Part shown: positions 38,401 to 46,267 of the stretch, piece after piece
Layout: each line of letters starts with the position of its first letter
Position numbering within the stretch: the first letter of the stretch is position 1
Source: Bacillus sp. UNC41MFS5
GTDB lineage: Bacteria; Bacillota; Bacilli; Bacillales_B; DSM-18226
NCBI RefSeq assembly: GCF_000686805.1
Contig: NZ_KK366020.1
Coordinates: 345,707-409,706, forward strand
Length of the DNA: 64,000 nt
Direction: 5' to 3'
Position numbers and translations under genes: made by a program
The notes under the pieces: generated by a model
Database searches by the model: none
What the model saw: only the letters and a program-made list of their open reading frames with translations
What the model was told of the DNA's origin: nothing

Positions 38401-38783
38401 TAAAAACCAATACTACTTACTATTACAAGATTCTAGCGTTCCAAGTTGTGAATGGAGTAAAAGTATACAGCAGCTTCACAGGGGTTGGATATGGAAAACC
38501 GGTTCTTGCCGTACCAACAGGCTTGAAAGTGGTAAAGTATACGTCCTCCTCTTTTAAAATCTCATGGACAAAGGGAAGCGAAGCGACTGGTTATGAACTG
38601 TACCGGAGCACTTCTTTAAAAGGAACGTATACGAAAGTTGCAACGACGACAGGGACTTCTTATATAAATAAGGGCATTGTAAAAGGGAAAGTGTATTATT
38701 ATAAGATCCGGGCTTATAAAACGGTCATAAAGACAAAGATATACAGCTCTTATTCAAATCCCTTTTTAGGAAAAATTTCCTAA
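35439..38783 (+). CDS. Large secreted GLUG / InlB-repeat / FN3 surface protein
   Basis: 1114 residues. Signal peptide at 1-26 (basic start, hydrophobic core, LADS cut). Residues about 40-440 hold repeated GLUG-type units (for example YAGLFGYAKGAVIQNVGMTG, AGGLVGMLKNDSISDSYNTG). A bacterial Ig-like segment follows (about 470-550), then six Listeria-Bacteroides (InlB B, Flg_new) repeats of the form YxVTF...PxxxGYTFxGWD (about 554-925), and two fibronectin-III-like domains (about 928-1114) with AGYEVYRSTSKTGTYSKV and its partner TGYELYRSTSLKGTYTKV. No LPXTG or S-layer anchor is visible, so it is either released or held non-covalently. Base composition is richer in GC than its surroundings, suggesting transfer. 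Probably an adhesin or matrix protein. Confidence 0.9.
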   Translation: MRKNLFRILLGMVLLFGLKLPHTTLADSNVPDGFIPVYDEEDLDQMRENLSGQYILMNNLDLTDDVSSGGVFYHEGKGWEPIGSPAAPFKGTFNGNGHTINGMKIRITSDQIIYAGLFGYAKGAVIQNVGMTGDVIDIENTSVDTDSSLVYAGSLVGYSNGGLKMDHNFHTGSISAQSVYRAHAGGLVGMLKNDSISDSYNTGNLAVKTETGDAEAGGMAGYSYKSTIKNSYNTGSITTNSVSDYTYTGGMIGHAYESDVSNSFNRGKILTSSGGSGYAGGILGSFIGGTQTGVYNTGQIQSSGRTFGFAGGISGGNYGGVINRSYNSGSVNSNNMAGGISGILISSASLSNSYNTGTITVPYSSSPSSGGLTARNMSSLISGCYNIGNLVGNGTKGGIVGYNSGVIKNTYHYMNGTRSVYTGSTDGITQFASLTDFEKQENVSNLNFDSVWTMGASPDYTYPELQDTPQVNDSDSGIYSLTLTSLPERTLYRKGEPIDLKGASLLVKTTEGTSEIVPVTEDMITEYQPGTTGVQTVMVHYENWTATFRVTVKESFTVTFKDHDGTVLKTEDVPYATEVTPPKEPSRTGYTFKGWDQDLQHLTSDVTATAQYSINTYKITFQDYDGRVLDTKVVNYSSDAEEPSHPSRTGYTFTGWDQPFTNITEDLIVTAQYEINTYKVTFMDDMGGVLKTEVVEYGKPATPPDPPVLEAYEFVRWNFPFDYVTRDLTIFPQYQLKKYTVTFLSNGEVYATRVVNYGGSPDVRYLNPSKYGYIFKGWDRDLTNVRSDITTNAIFEAKQYQVSFYNENGSFIESQMVPYGQSATPPVIKKTGYTLSGWRGGDYQYVTGSIALYAEFKINQYQVVFNIDGKTASTQAVSYGSKAKAPYVPHKSGYTFVGWVKNLTDTTSFNLQTGITSPLVLQAKYAKKPAVPGAPKVTSAGYTKLKVIWSKVSGVAGYEVYRSTSKTGTYSKVASLNGSTVFYVNGSLKTNTTYYYKILAFQVVNGVKVYSSFTGVGYGKPVLAVPTGLKVVKYTSSSFKISWTKGSEATGYELYRSTSLKGTYTKVATTTGTSYINKGIVKGKVYYYKIRAYKTVIKTKIYSSYSNPFLGKIS

Positions 38784-38880
38784 CACAAAGATAGGGTCTG
38801 AAAATTAAATATAGAACCGCTCATAAACGTTGAAACTAATAGCCTGTACCGTTGATTACCAAGTAAATGTCGATACTGAA

Positions 38881-39032
38881 GTGACCCCATAAAGTTAGAC
38901 AGGTTATCTCGTTAGGCGGCATATTTCAGGAACTCGGTATTGGACAATTGTATATGTAATAATTTCAAAATTATATAAAAGTAACTGCACCCCGTATTGT
39001 TAGAATGTGCGTCTAACAATTGGGGTGCAGTT
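38881..39032. mobile_element. IS3/IS150-type insertion sequence remnants
   Basis: GTGACCCCATAAAGTTAGAC (38881) looks like an IS3-family end. At 38983-39032, AACTGCACCCC and GGGGTGCAGTT form perfect inverted ends around a short core that itself contains TGTTAGA/TCTAACA. No transposase frame survives. The structure fits a collapsed element or a tiny non-autonomous derivative. Confidence 0.6.
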
Positions 39033-39069
39033 CATTTTCCAGCATGGTTGAAATAGTATTTTCTGCGTG

Positions 39070-39310
39070 TTATCCTTGGAACCCCGCCATCAAATCACGT
39101 AAATGTTTGACCGCGAGTTTTACACTCTCTTTTTTATTTTTATGAACGCCAGATCCTAATAATTCATAGTGGTGATGGAAGGAATTTATTTGCAAAGCTT
39201 TTGTAGCCTTCAAGAACTGTGAAGGTTTCTACAGTAATTACAAAACCCTTCCCTATGAAGATTTTTATGATCTCTAGTTCGGGCATTTTTACTTTTGATA
39301 CAATTCTCAT
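39070..39310 (-). pseudogene. Frameshifted copy of the small module protein (copy A)
   Basis: Counterpart of the intact gene at 60641-60931. Starts MRIVSKVKM, runs through VETFTVLEGYKSFANK, then the frame must shift near 39180 to continue HHYELLGSGVHKNKKESVK and LAVKHLRDLMAGFQG, which match the intact VPEGYKSFAYN, SVELALQDLREMMDAFQG. A single indel therefore inactivated it. Confidence 0.8.
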
Positions 39311-39584
39311 ACAATCATCCTCTCCGCTTAGAAAGCATAGGAATTCATAATTCATGACGCTATATAAACTAGTTATACGCTAAAATAATGCCCTCTGCCG
39401 CTTAGGAATTGAATAATTAATGAAATTTTTCGAAAAAGTTGTCACCAGTCTAATCAAAATGTAATCTATTCTCTGGTAGTTGATTTTACCTTCAACCTTT
39501 TAATGAGGCAGCACCAAATAGTCCACCTCGGCTATATGCACTCTATGTTAGTTAGGTAAAAGTTAAATAGCGCTCATCCTTTTC

Positions 39585-39848
39585 TTATCTTTCAGGCTCT
39601 TCTTCGAAGAAACGTGCGAAATCAATAGTTTTGCCAAGTTCGTGAACCAGGTCTTCTGTCTTCATCCCCAATCCAAAAGCAAGTTTAATAAAGGTCGCAA
39701 AGGATGGACTTTTTTTGTTTGTTTCAAGGTCGCTCATATATGAGCGATCTAATTTGCTACGATAAGCTAATTCTTCTTGAGACATACCTGTGGCTAGCCG
39801 AAATGGTTTTAATGCGTCACCTATGTAACGGGCCTTTTCATTTTTCAA
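39585..39848 (-). CDS. XRE-family regulator 1 (module copy A)
   Basis: 87-residue helix-turn-helix protein starting at TTG 39848 with GGAGTAATTTCC upstream. The HTH spans about residues 10-65: FRLATGMSQEELAYRSKLDR and SYMSDLETNKKSPS, followed by KLAFGLGMKTEDLV. The tail ELGKTIDFARFFEEEPER is conserved in copy B (61052-61318). It probably represses DNA in or near the module, but no operator is identified. Confidence 0.88.
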   Translation of the reverse strand: MKNEKARYIGDALKPFRLATGMSQEELAYRSKLDRSYMSDLETNKKSPSFATFIKLAFGLGMKTEDLVHELGKTIDFARFFEEEPER

Positions 39849-39943
39849 GGAAATTACTCCTTTTAAATCTTATTTAAATCTGTCTAGTTTAACAGAAAAT
39901 CTCAATGAAATAGCACATATTCTCCGGCCCTGTGGAGTTTTCA

Positions 39944-40168
39944 TTAATCACTATTCTCAGAATGTTGTTCTACTTCCTGTAACATTTCAGATGCTTTCAT
40001 ACCCAAACCAAATGCAAGAGCTGAGATGGTATCCAGAGTGGGTTTTTTAACATCTCTTTCCATTAAACTAATAAAGGATGGATGTCGACTACAGCGGTCT
40101 GCCAACACTTCTTGTGAAAGTTTCCGCGCATTCCTCAGTTTTTTTAATACTTTTCCAAAGTGATCCAA
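39944..40168 (-). CDS. XRE-family regulator 2 (module copy A)
   Basis: 74-residue, single-domain HTH protein from TTG 40168 with AAAGGGG upstream. LKKLRNARKLSQEVLADRCS, RHPSFISLMERDVKKPT and ALAFGLGMKASEML give a complete XRE fold. Paralogous to, but distinct from, regulator 1. Forty-two bases downstream of the ComK-like gene on the same strand, so likely co-transcribed with it. Confidence 0.88.
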   Translation of the reverse strand: MDHFGKVLKKLRNARKLSQEVLADRCSRHPSFISLMERDVKKPTLDTISALAFGLGMKASEMLQEVEQHSENSD

Positions 40169-40210
40169 AGAATTACCCCTTTTCCATGTAAATTGTCCAG
40201 ATTGAATCTT

Positions 40211-40843
40211 TTATTTATGATCATCTTCTAAGCTGCTAAAATTGTATTTTCCTGTTGTCTCTTTGGTTAACTGATGCCCTTTTTGGGGTTCGAGATAAAA
40301 GGTGACCGGACCTGGTTGATTTCCTCTTTTAATGGAAATCTGCATTAATTGTTGAGCTTTATGAATCCTATTGTTAAAGGAGGTTAATTTGGAATCGACT
40401 ATAATTGAATGGCCATTACTTAGTTCAACCTCCGTCTTGTTTCCTGCTGCCTTTGTTCTAACAATATGTTCGGGGTTGAACCAAATACAATTAGGGTTTA
40501 GTGGTGAATGGATTGGAAACAGGCAAATCCCCAGATAAGGATTGACGATAATTGGACATCTCGATCGCTCGTCAAGAATGAGTTTGGCGCTTGCCATTGC
40601 CCCTCTTAAATCAAATCCAATATACATTAATGTGTCGTCTAAAATTTGTAAGGGTGTTCGATCGACCAGAAAAGACGAGCTTCCTGCCATAGCTCGTGCA
40701 CACAACTTGCCATAACCGTCATATTCTCCCATCATTAAGATCATTTTCTTTTCGATAAGATAGTTCTTTTGAATAATAATGGTCTTCCTCTCCTTAAAAT
40801 CCGAATGATTTGAAAAAGGCTTACCTACTACTATTTCTGTCAT
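40211..40843 (-). CDS. ComK-like transcription factor (module copy A)
   Basis: Resembles the competence master regulator ComK, which binds AT-rich boxes and activates DNA-uptake genes. Matching order of features: EYDGYGKLCARAMAGSSSFL (cf. ComK DGK-C-K), RTPLQILDDTLMYIGFDLRG, CPIIVNPYLGICLFP, CIWFNPEHIV, EVELSNGHSIIVDSKLTSFN. The ATG at 40843 gives 210 residues but has a poor ribosome binding site. An internal AAGGAGAGG at correct distance from ATT at 40780 would give 189 residues, close to ordinary ComK length. Located between XRE genes and a broken winged-helix gene. The family call is from memory of the ComK pattern. Confidence 0.75.
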   Translation of the reverse strand: MTEIVVGKPFSNHSDFKERKTIIIQKNYLIEKKMILMMGEYDGYGKLCARAMAGSSSFLVDRTPLQILDDTLMYIGFDLRGAMASAKLILDERSRCPIIVNPYLGICLFPIHSPLNPNCIWFNPEHIVRTKAAGNKTEVELSNGHSIIVDSKLTSFNNRIHKAQQLMQISIKRGNQPGPVTFYLEPQKGHQLTKETTGKYNFSSLEDDHK

Positions 40844-41098
40844 GACTGCCCGTTGAAAAGGAAGGCTGTGCTTTCAAATTATGTAAAGAAGTCCCTAACG
40901 ATCTTGGGGCTTGCGGGTATATTACTTACTTAGCAGGTAAATTGTGTAATCTAATGGATCCGTCGAGATTGTATTGTAAATAGGTTAATCATTGCCTCTT
41001 GTATTAATTAAATAATAAACAGGACTTTATAACTACAGACTAAAGTGTGTGTATTCTACAAAATTCGCCCTTTTTCGTGACAATCCAGTGACAAATTG

Positions 41099-41122
41099 AA
41101 AGTACCTGTCGCGGCCAGTAGC
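41099..41122 (+). repeat. Dispersed repeat, family 1 (fragment)
   Basis: AAGTACCTGTCGCGGCCAGT; only the central part of the element remains. It sits in the spacer between the ComK-like gene and the broken winged-helix gene. Confidence 0.5.
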
Positions 41123-41181
41123 TTTAATGAAACCACAAAACTTACTTTCTTTACCAAATAGTAGAATCTGATACTAAACAG

Positions 41182-41562
41182 TTAATAATTCCTGTTCAGA
41201 TCTAGAGTAAACACAATTTCCTCATCATTTGTATCATACTTCTCCTGGAGTATTTCATGAAAAAGTACGCAAAATTTATTTTCTGCGATGCCATAAAAAT
41301 AGGCGAAAGGATTTTTGACGTTTCTGTTGAACTTTAGTTTTCGCATCAGCTGTTTAAAGGATTGGATGGCAACATCTTGGATGTGTTCAGGCTCTAGTTC
41401 ACAATGGTAGCTAGATGCAGCCATTTGAACTGTTCGCCAATACTCTTCGATTGTCCTTGCTTCAGAAAAGAAGCATTTTACCAGGTGAACAAACGGCTGT
41501 GGTACTCGATCACTCACATAGGTGTGATCTAATTCGGACGGTTCCTCTTTACGTTCTTTTAT
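41182..41562 (-). pseudogene. C-terminal half of winged-helix module gene (copy A)
   Basis: Matches the C-terminal part of the intact protein at 62792-63640 from IKERKEE onward: DHTYVSDRVPQPFVHLVKCF, DVAIQSFKQLMRKLKF and NPFAYFYGIAENKFCVLFHE. It is cut off from its N-terminal half (43248-43664) by about 1.7 kb of foreign DNA carrying the SEC-C gene. An open frame reaches back to 41655, but those residues come from the inserted DNA. Confidence 0.9.
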
Positions 41563-41831
41563 ATAGTGCAACATATGTGCCTGCCGATAAGCCGCCATTT
41601 GTTCCAGAGGACGTGTATTGGTTTGGCCATGAACACCAATGGAGGAACATTGCAAATGGTAGAATCAATGATGGTTTAAAATCTTTTAAACTTCAAGTAA
41701 ATGTATCCGACCAACTTAACGTAAACTCCGAATTAGCTTCTGTATCAAAGAGGAAAGATAGACATCTCAATGGAAAATACAGTGAAATAAAGAGAATTTC
41801 CCTTACTCTAGTTGGGAAATTCAATGGCTAA
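41563..41831 (+). pseudogene. 3' fragment of an unidentified + strand gene
   Basis: Within the inserted DNA a + strand frame reads FVPEDVYWFGHEHQWRNIA, NGRINDGLKSFKLQVNVSD and ends ISLTLVGKFNG before a stop. It has no start codon of its own and opens only by running backwards through the winged-helix gene. Likely the truncated end of a gene brought in with the insertion. Family not recognised. Confidence 0.4.
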
Positions 41832-41877
41832 ATCTGAATTTATATTGTCTACTTTAAAGATCGCAACGCACAGGCAC

Positions 41878-43245
41878 TTAAAGAACGAAAAAGTTAAATA
41901 GAATTTGGTCCTTATCCAGGACGACCTGGTTACGGAGACTCATCTTGGCGACTGAAATTGCTTTAAAGAGGCCTATGGATCCGGTGCAGAGCTTAACGAT
42001 GGTTTCATATTCTCGATGAGAGTTATCGGATACATTGCCATGGGCAATTTCGTTACGGGTTTTTCGGATAAACTCGTCAAACTCTTTTTCCCTTATCTGG
42101 CGCAAAGCGTAAATCAGGGGTAATATCTTCTCTTTTACTTCTTCATCTTTTACTCTCTTAAAATAGCTTAGGATATCGCCAAGCATAAGCGGCTTTATGG
42201 TTGAATCATTGCTAATCAACGCCCTTACTTCATTGAGTTCTTTTTCCAGGACTGTTACCATCCCTAGTGTCAACAATGAGTAATCCGTAAGGCCAGAGTC
42301 ATTGAGAGCCTTGTAGGATACCTGCAGGCTCTGGAGCCGTTCAATTGTCTTTTCCTCCAGCCCGGAAAAGGCCTTTGAGTAAAAAGGATCGGCTTCCTGT
42401 TCGAGCATGGATCTGCACTGGCTGATTGTTTCTTCCCAATTTCTATTCATCTTCCGGTAACTATGTTTCAAATCGCCTGCATACTCCAGCGACTTAAGGA
42501 ACACCGGGAGGACATCCGTCCGCAATTTTTCATAAGAAAACGTAGTTGGAATAAAAAGAATTGCTTCATAAGCCATCTCGTTAATGAACGATAGCCTGTT
42601 TAGCGGATACCCCTTTAGGCTGTGTAATGCGGCCAAATAACCATAGATGTCATAAAGATATTGGGCTGCAATTCTTGAGTCATCCTGCTCACCGTCAGCA
42701 ATCATAGAGTAAAAGCCTCCGAAAAAACTGTTAGCCGGAACTCCATCATGTATCCTGGATAACTCAATGTATTCCTTGCAGCAGCTGTCATAACCCTTCC
42801 CAGAGCCACAAAAACACTCATCTTGTTCAAAAGTGTCTTGTATTTCAATATCAGGGATAAAGTGCTTAAATACCTTAGAGATCCCCATCCGTAGAGGAAT
42901 TGATTTTCTTTTACCCAGCAAATCAATCGACGCCTCAACAAGGGTATCAAGTTTGGCAAGGACAATCCCGTTATGCTCATCTATGAAGGGATGATATGCA
43001 TCAAGGTCGATGAGTCTCGTATTTTCCGTTACCTGCCCCGTTAAATACCCCCGGGTAATGATTTGGTGGCTCATGGAATTGGCTAACAGTTCATTATTAT
43101 TTGTTTGCTCCATAAACACCTTTTGGAAAATGTCGAATAGTACTCCATCCGATAACTGCACATACCAAGGGTCAATTTTATCAACGATGGGGAACCCGTT
43201 ATTTTGTCTAGCTTTAGTCAAAAAATAGTCGAAGGTAGTATTCAT
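41878..43245 (-). CDS. SEC-C zinc-motif protein with HEPN-like RNxxxH motif
   Basis: 455-residue cytoplasmic protein. A SEC-C zinc motif (ECFCGSGKGYDSCC, about residues 142-155) is followed by a long helical region. Near the C-terminus IRKTRNEIAHGNVSDN (about 395-410) carries the RNxxxH pattern of HEPN domains, many of which are RNases in toxin or defence systems. Whether the fold is truly HEPN is an inference. The gene starts three bases after the stop of the truncated winged-helix fragment, with AAAGGAG upstream of its ATG. It lies inside a gene it appears to have interrupted, so it arrived with the insertion. Confidence 0.75.
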   Translation of the reverse strand: MNTTFDYFLTKARQNNGFPIVDKIDPWYVQLSDGVLFDIFQKVFMEQTNNNELLANSMSHQIITRGYLTGQVTENTRLIDLDAYHPFIDEHNGIVLAKLDTLVEASIDLLGKRKSIPLRMGISKVFKHFIPDIEIQDTFEQDECFCGSGKGYDSCCKEYIELSRIHDGVPANSFFGGFYSMIADGEQDDSRIAAQYLYDIYGYLAALHSLKGYPLNRLSFINEMAYEAILFIPTTFSYEKLRTDVLPVFLKSLEYAGDLKHSYRKMNRNWEETISQCRSMLEQEADPFYSKAFSGLEEKTIERLQSLQVSYKALNDSGLTDYSLLTLGMVTVLEKELNEVRALISNDSTIKPLMLGDILSYFKRVKDEEVKEKILPLIYALRQIREKEFDEFIRKTRNEIAHGNVSDNSHREYETIVKLCTGSIGLFKAISVAKMSLRNQVVLDKDQILFNFFVL

Positions 43246-43247
43246 CT

Positions 43248-43664
43248 CTATTGCTCCTTTAAAACTCCAGTTAATGAGAATTTTACTATATTCATTGATA
43301 TGTGAATAGAGTTACAACTCCGAATCCCGGTGCCTGTCACGCCCCGGATTTTGTCGTAGATTAATGTGATGATCCCCAATCCCATTGCCTTCAAAATCAT
43401 TCGTTTAAAGGTAGACCGTGAAATGCCATTATCATGGTATTGTTCATGAATCGACTTTAGGATAGTCCCGATTTTCGCATTGCATACTCCAGGGATTTTG
43501 GTAGCAAACCGAACCAGCCTTTTTAACCCGACCAATTCCCCTTTAGAAAAATCATGCTTGTGTTCCACTAACCACATCTCCATATGATGATTAAATTCCT
43601 CAAGGGAACTGAATTGCGAGAAACCCCCAAATCCTTCCATATTGCCCGATTTGATACCCGCCAT
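43248..43664 (-). pseudogene. N-terminal half of winged-helix module gene (copy A)
   Basis: Starts at ATG 43664 (MAGIKSGNMEGFGGFSQF), aligning with the start of the intact protein. It keeps the HTH region (HDFSKGELVGLKRLVRFATK, GISRSTFKRMILKAMGLGI). It then runs into a dispersed repeat (read as YDKIRGVTGTGI), after which weak similarity resumes (CNSIHI versus the intact SNNIYI), and it ends where the SEC-C insertion begins. The product of about 138 residues would lack the C-terminal domain. Confidence 0.88.
43325..43365 (+). repeat. Dispersed repeat, family 1, inside a gene
   Basis: TCCCGGTGCCTGTCACGCCC followed by CGGATTTTGTCGTAGATT. It sits inside the winged-helix coding sequence at a place where the intact paralogue (63300-63350) has unrelated sequence, direct evidence that the element moves or replaces DNA. 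Confidence 0.85.
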
Positions 43665-43892
43665 TTTATGACACCCTTTCATCGCGTATCTGAAGCCCGC
43701 TTTATCACGGCACTTCTAAGATATAGGGTTTGGCGGAGTCAATCGAATTCCACTATTTCACTTTTCGCGGGCATTTTTAGAGCAAAACGTCAAAAAAAGG
43801 CATCAAAAATGATATTTGAAGGCGATTTTTGCATTTTGGGCGATTTTTTAATTGATTTCACAGAGTCTGTTGAGGATTCCAACTGTGGAAAG

Positions 43893-43936
43893 TTCCGGTA
43901 CCTGTCACGGCCTGATAATTATTGAAGATTGATAGT
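43893..43936 (+). repeat. Dispersed repeat, family 1
   Basis: TTCCGGTACCTGTCACGGCC followed by TGATAATTATTGAAGATTGATAG; nearly full-length copy in the spacer upstream of the split gene. Confidence 0.8.
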
Positions 43937-43969
43937 TACTATATTTTTTTATAGCAGAAAATCAGTTCA

Positions 43970-44161
43970 TTATCGTAGCTTTGTCATAGTGTTGCGTTCT
44001 AATTCAAATGCACATAAACCGCAAAGAATGCCTTTTTTATAGGTAACTTTTGCATATGGATGTAGAATTCTAAATGCTTCGTGTAAATTAAGTTCAGTGA
44101 TTGCATGATAATTTAATATTCCTGTATTCTTTAAATTGGTATAGGAATGGAAAATAGGAAT
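43970..44161 (-). pseudogene. Possible gene relic without start codon
   Basis: A 63-codon minus-strand frame with protein-like composition: NYHAITELNLHEAFRILHPY, AKVTYKKGILCGLCAFELER, closing NTMTKLR. It contains a CGLC pair but no usable start. It may be the end of a decayed small gene. The rest of the 348-base spacer before the ABC transporter shows only AT-rich promoter-like DNA. Confidence 0.3.
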
Positions 44162-44273
44162 TTAAATTTATGTAAATATGGAACTTTTTGGTTTTTATAT
44201 CGTACTAATGTTAGGCCATTTTTTATAATGGCTATAAAGAAGGTTTTATTTTTACAAGAAAGAGGAGGAACGT

Positions 44274-45218
44274 ATGGGGGTAAATTCTTTAGAAGTACGA
44301 TCGTTGACGAAGCTAATAGGCAAGAAGAAGATTGTAGATGATGTTAGCTTCAGTATAAAAAAAGGGGAAATCTTTGGTCTTTTGGGTCCAAATGGAGCAG
44401 GTAAAACAACCATTATCCGTATGATTGTCAGCTTGATCAAACGGACAGATGGAGAGGTTCGTGTAAATGGCCATAACCTCGATGGACAATTTAAAAAGAC
44501 AATGAGTGAAATTGGGGCGATTGTTGAAAATCCTGAATTTTACAAGTATATGAGTGGGTACAAGAATTTAAAGCATTATGCAAATATGGCCATTAAAGAA
44601 GTGTCAGATGAGCGAATTATGGAAGTTGCTAGGTTAGTAAAATTAGAAGATGCTATTAACCAAAAGGTTAAGACCTATTCTCTTGGAATGAGACAAAGGC
44701 TAGGAGTGGCCCAAGCGTTATTACATAACCCGTCACTGCTTATTCTAGATGAGCCTACAAATGGATTAGATCCTCAAGGAATTAGAGAATTTAGAGATTA
44801 CTTACACACTCTTGCAAACGAGGGAATTTCAGTTCTGGTATCCTCCCATCTTTTAGCTGAAATGCAACTGATGTGTGATCGTTTTGCCATTATTGAAAAG
44901 GGTAAACTAATACATATTTCTTCCATGAAAGAAACGATGGAAGAAGACGAAAAGACAGAAGTCATTTTTGAGGTAAGCAGCAGCAAAAAAGCAATAGATG
45001 TGCTGAAAGAAGAAGTAGCTGATACCGATATCAAGATTCTTGCAGACGACCAATTCTCAGTCCATGTAGAAAAAGCTACTATTAGTACCATTAATAAGCT
45101 GTTAATCTCAAAGGATATTGATGTCTATGGCATTAGCAGGGTAACCATTTCACTGGAAGACCGATTCTTAGAAATAACAAACAAAGAAGTTAGAGAGATT
45201 GGAGGTGTCATGCAATGA
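44274..45218 (+). CDS. ABC transporter ATP-binding protein (BcrA/NatA-like)
   Basis: Cytoplasmic ATPase of an ABC-2 exporter, 314 residues. Walker A GLLGPNGAGKTTIIR, signature YSLGMRQRLGVAQAL, Walker B LLILDEPTNGLDPQG, switch histidine VLVSSHLLAEM. The C-terminal ~95 residues form the extra domain usual in bacitracin-type exporters. AGAGGAGGAACGT precedes the ATG. The stop overlaps the permease start (ATGA), a coupled pair. Substrate not predictable; antimicrobial peptides or lipids are common. Confidence 0.95.
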   Translation: MGVNSLEVRSLTKLIGKKKIVDDVSFSIKKGEIFGLLGPNGAGKTTIIRMIVSLIKRTDGEVRVNGHNLDGQFKKTMSEIGAIVENPEFYKYMSGYKNLKHYANMAIKEVSDERIMEVARLVKLEDAINQKVKTYSLGMRQRLGVAQALLHNPSLLILDEPTNGLDPQGIREFRDYLHTLANEGISVLVSSHLLAEMQLMCDRFAIIEKGKLIHISSMKETMEEDEKTEVIFEVSSSKKAIDVLKEEVADTDIKILADDQFSVHVEKATISTINKLLISKDIDVYGISRVTISLEDRFLEITNKEVREIGGVMQ

Positions 45219-46159
45219 TTGCCTTAATTCGTAATGAACTTATGAAATTGTTTCAAAGAAAATCGAGCTGGATTTATCTAATCATCCTAGTACTCGCAGT
45301 CATTGTGGGGGGAATTATCTACAATAAAGTATCAGGTGAACCCGATCCGAATTGGCAAGCGGGTATGAAGGCTGAGATTGCTGAGTTGCAGCAGAATGCA
45401 AAAACGGCACCAGATGATGAAAAACAGTTTATTACTGATGAAATTGAACAAAAGCAGAAATATCTGGATGAAAACGTTAACCCAAATTCCGTCAGTAATT
45501 GGCATTTTATGAATAATGTTGTATTTGGCGTGACGACTTTGGTGACGTTGCTGGCGGTGATTGTATGCAGTGCCAGTGTGTCCTCTGAATTTGCAGATGG
45601 AACGATTAAGCAGCTGTTAATCAGACCGCATCAGAGATGGGCCATCCTCCTTTCCAAATATCTATCATTAATTATCTATTCGCTTATTCTTGTAGCGACA
45701 CTTATTACTGCTGGATATCTTGTTGGTATCATTATATTTGGTAATGGGGACTTTACGGCGAAAATCTTTGAGATGGCAATAGACGGGCAGAAGGTGGCAG
45801 AAGTCGGTCCACAGTTCTTCCTTAAGATTGCCTACTACCTTCCAAGTTTGTTGGTTATAACCGCCATTGCCTTTATGCTCTCCACTTTATTTAAAAGTCA
45901 GGCATTGGCGGTGGGAATTGGTATCTTTGTCCTGTTTATGTCTTCCACCTTGGGCGGATTAATTGTGCTTCTTGCAGAAAAATACGAGTGGGCAAAATAT
46001 TTAATTTTCCCGCATCTCGATTTAACTATTTATGCATTGCAGGATAAGATTTTGGGGGACATTACACTCCCGATTTCACTGGTTATCTTGGCTGTGTATT
46101 ATGCGATTTTTATGATCCTGACTTTCGTGTTTTTCCAGAAGAGAGATATTAGTATATAA
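45215..46159 (+). CDS. ABC-2 type transporter permease
   Basis: 314-residue membrane protein partnering the ATPase just upstream. Six hydrophobic segments: an N-terminal one at about residues 18-38, a large extracytoplasmic loop with many charged residues (about 40-95), then five closely spaced segments to the C-terminus. SSEFADGTIKQLLIRPHQRW is the typical cytoplasmic motif after the second helix in this family. Confidence 0.92.
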   Translation: MIALIRNELMKLFQRKSSWIYLIILVLAVIVGGIIYNKVSGEPDPNWQAGMKAEIAELQQNAKTAPDDEKQFITDEIEQKQKYLDENVNPNSVSNWHFMNNVVFGVTTLVTLLAVIVCSASVSSEFADGTIKQLLIRPHQRWAILLSKYLSLIIYSLILVATLITAGYLVGIIIFGNGDFTAKIFEMAIDGQKVAEVGPQFFLKIAYYLPSLLVITAIAFMLSTLFKSQALAVGIGIFVLFMSSTLGGLIVLLAEKYEWAKYLIFPHLDLTIYALQDKILGDITLPISLVILAVYYAIFMILTFVFFQKRDISI

Positions 46160-46221
46160 GAGATAAAAACGACTGTTGAAAAAATGGGAGTAGAGCTAAA
46201 AACTCTCCTCCTTGTAGTATC

Positions 46222-46257
46222 AAAATGCGTAAGTGTAGCTGCTTACGCATTTTTTAT
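46222..46257 (+). terminator. Intrinsic terminator after the ABC exporter
   Basis: AAATGCGTAAG and CTTACGCATTT pair around TGTAGCTG, followed by TTTTATTATT. Confidence 0.85.
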
Positions 46258-46267
46258 TATTGGCTGT

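Noticed and set aside
41415..41562. + strand open frame through this stretch
   Set aside because: It lies opposite the conserved C-terminal half of the winged-helix gene; only the part after 41563 may be a real gene fragment.
43010..43228. + strand frame inside the SEC-C gene
   Set aside because: Shadow of the minus-strand gene, which has recognisable motifs and a good ribosome binding site.
29641..44273. Integrated prophage or ICE
   Set aside because: No integrase, terminase, capsid, relaxase or attachment-site pair is visible; the region is better described as a decayed accessory stretch.
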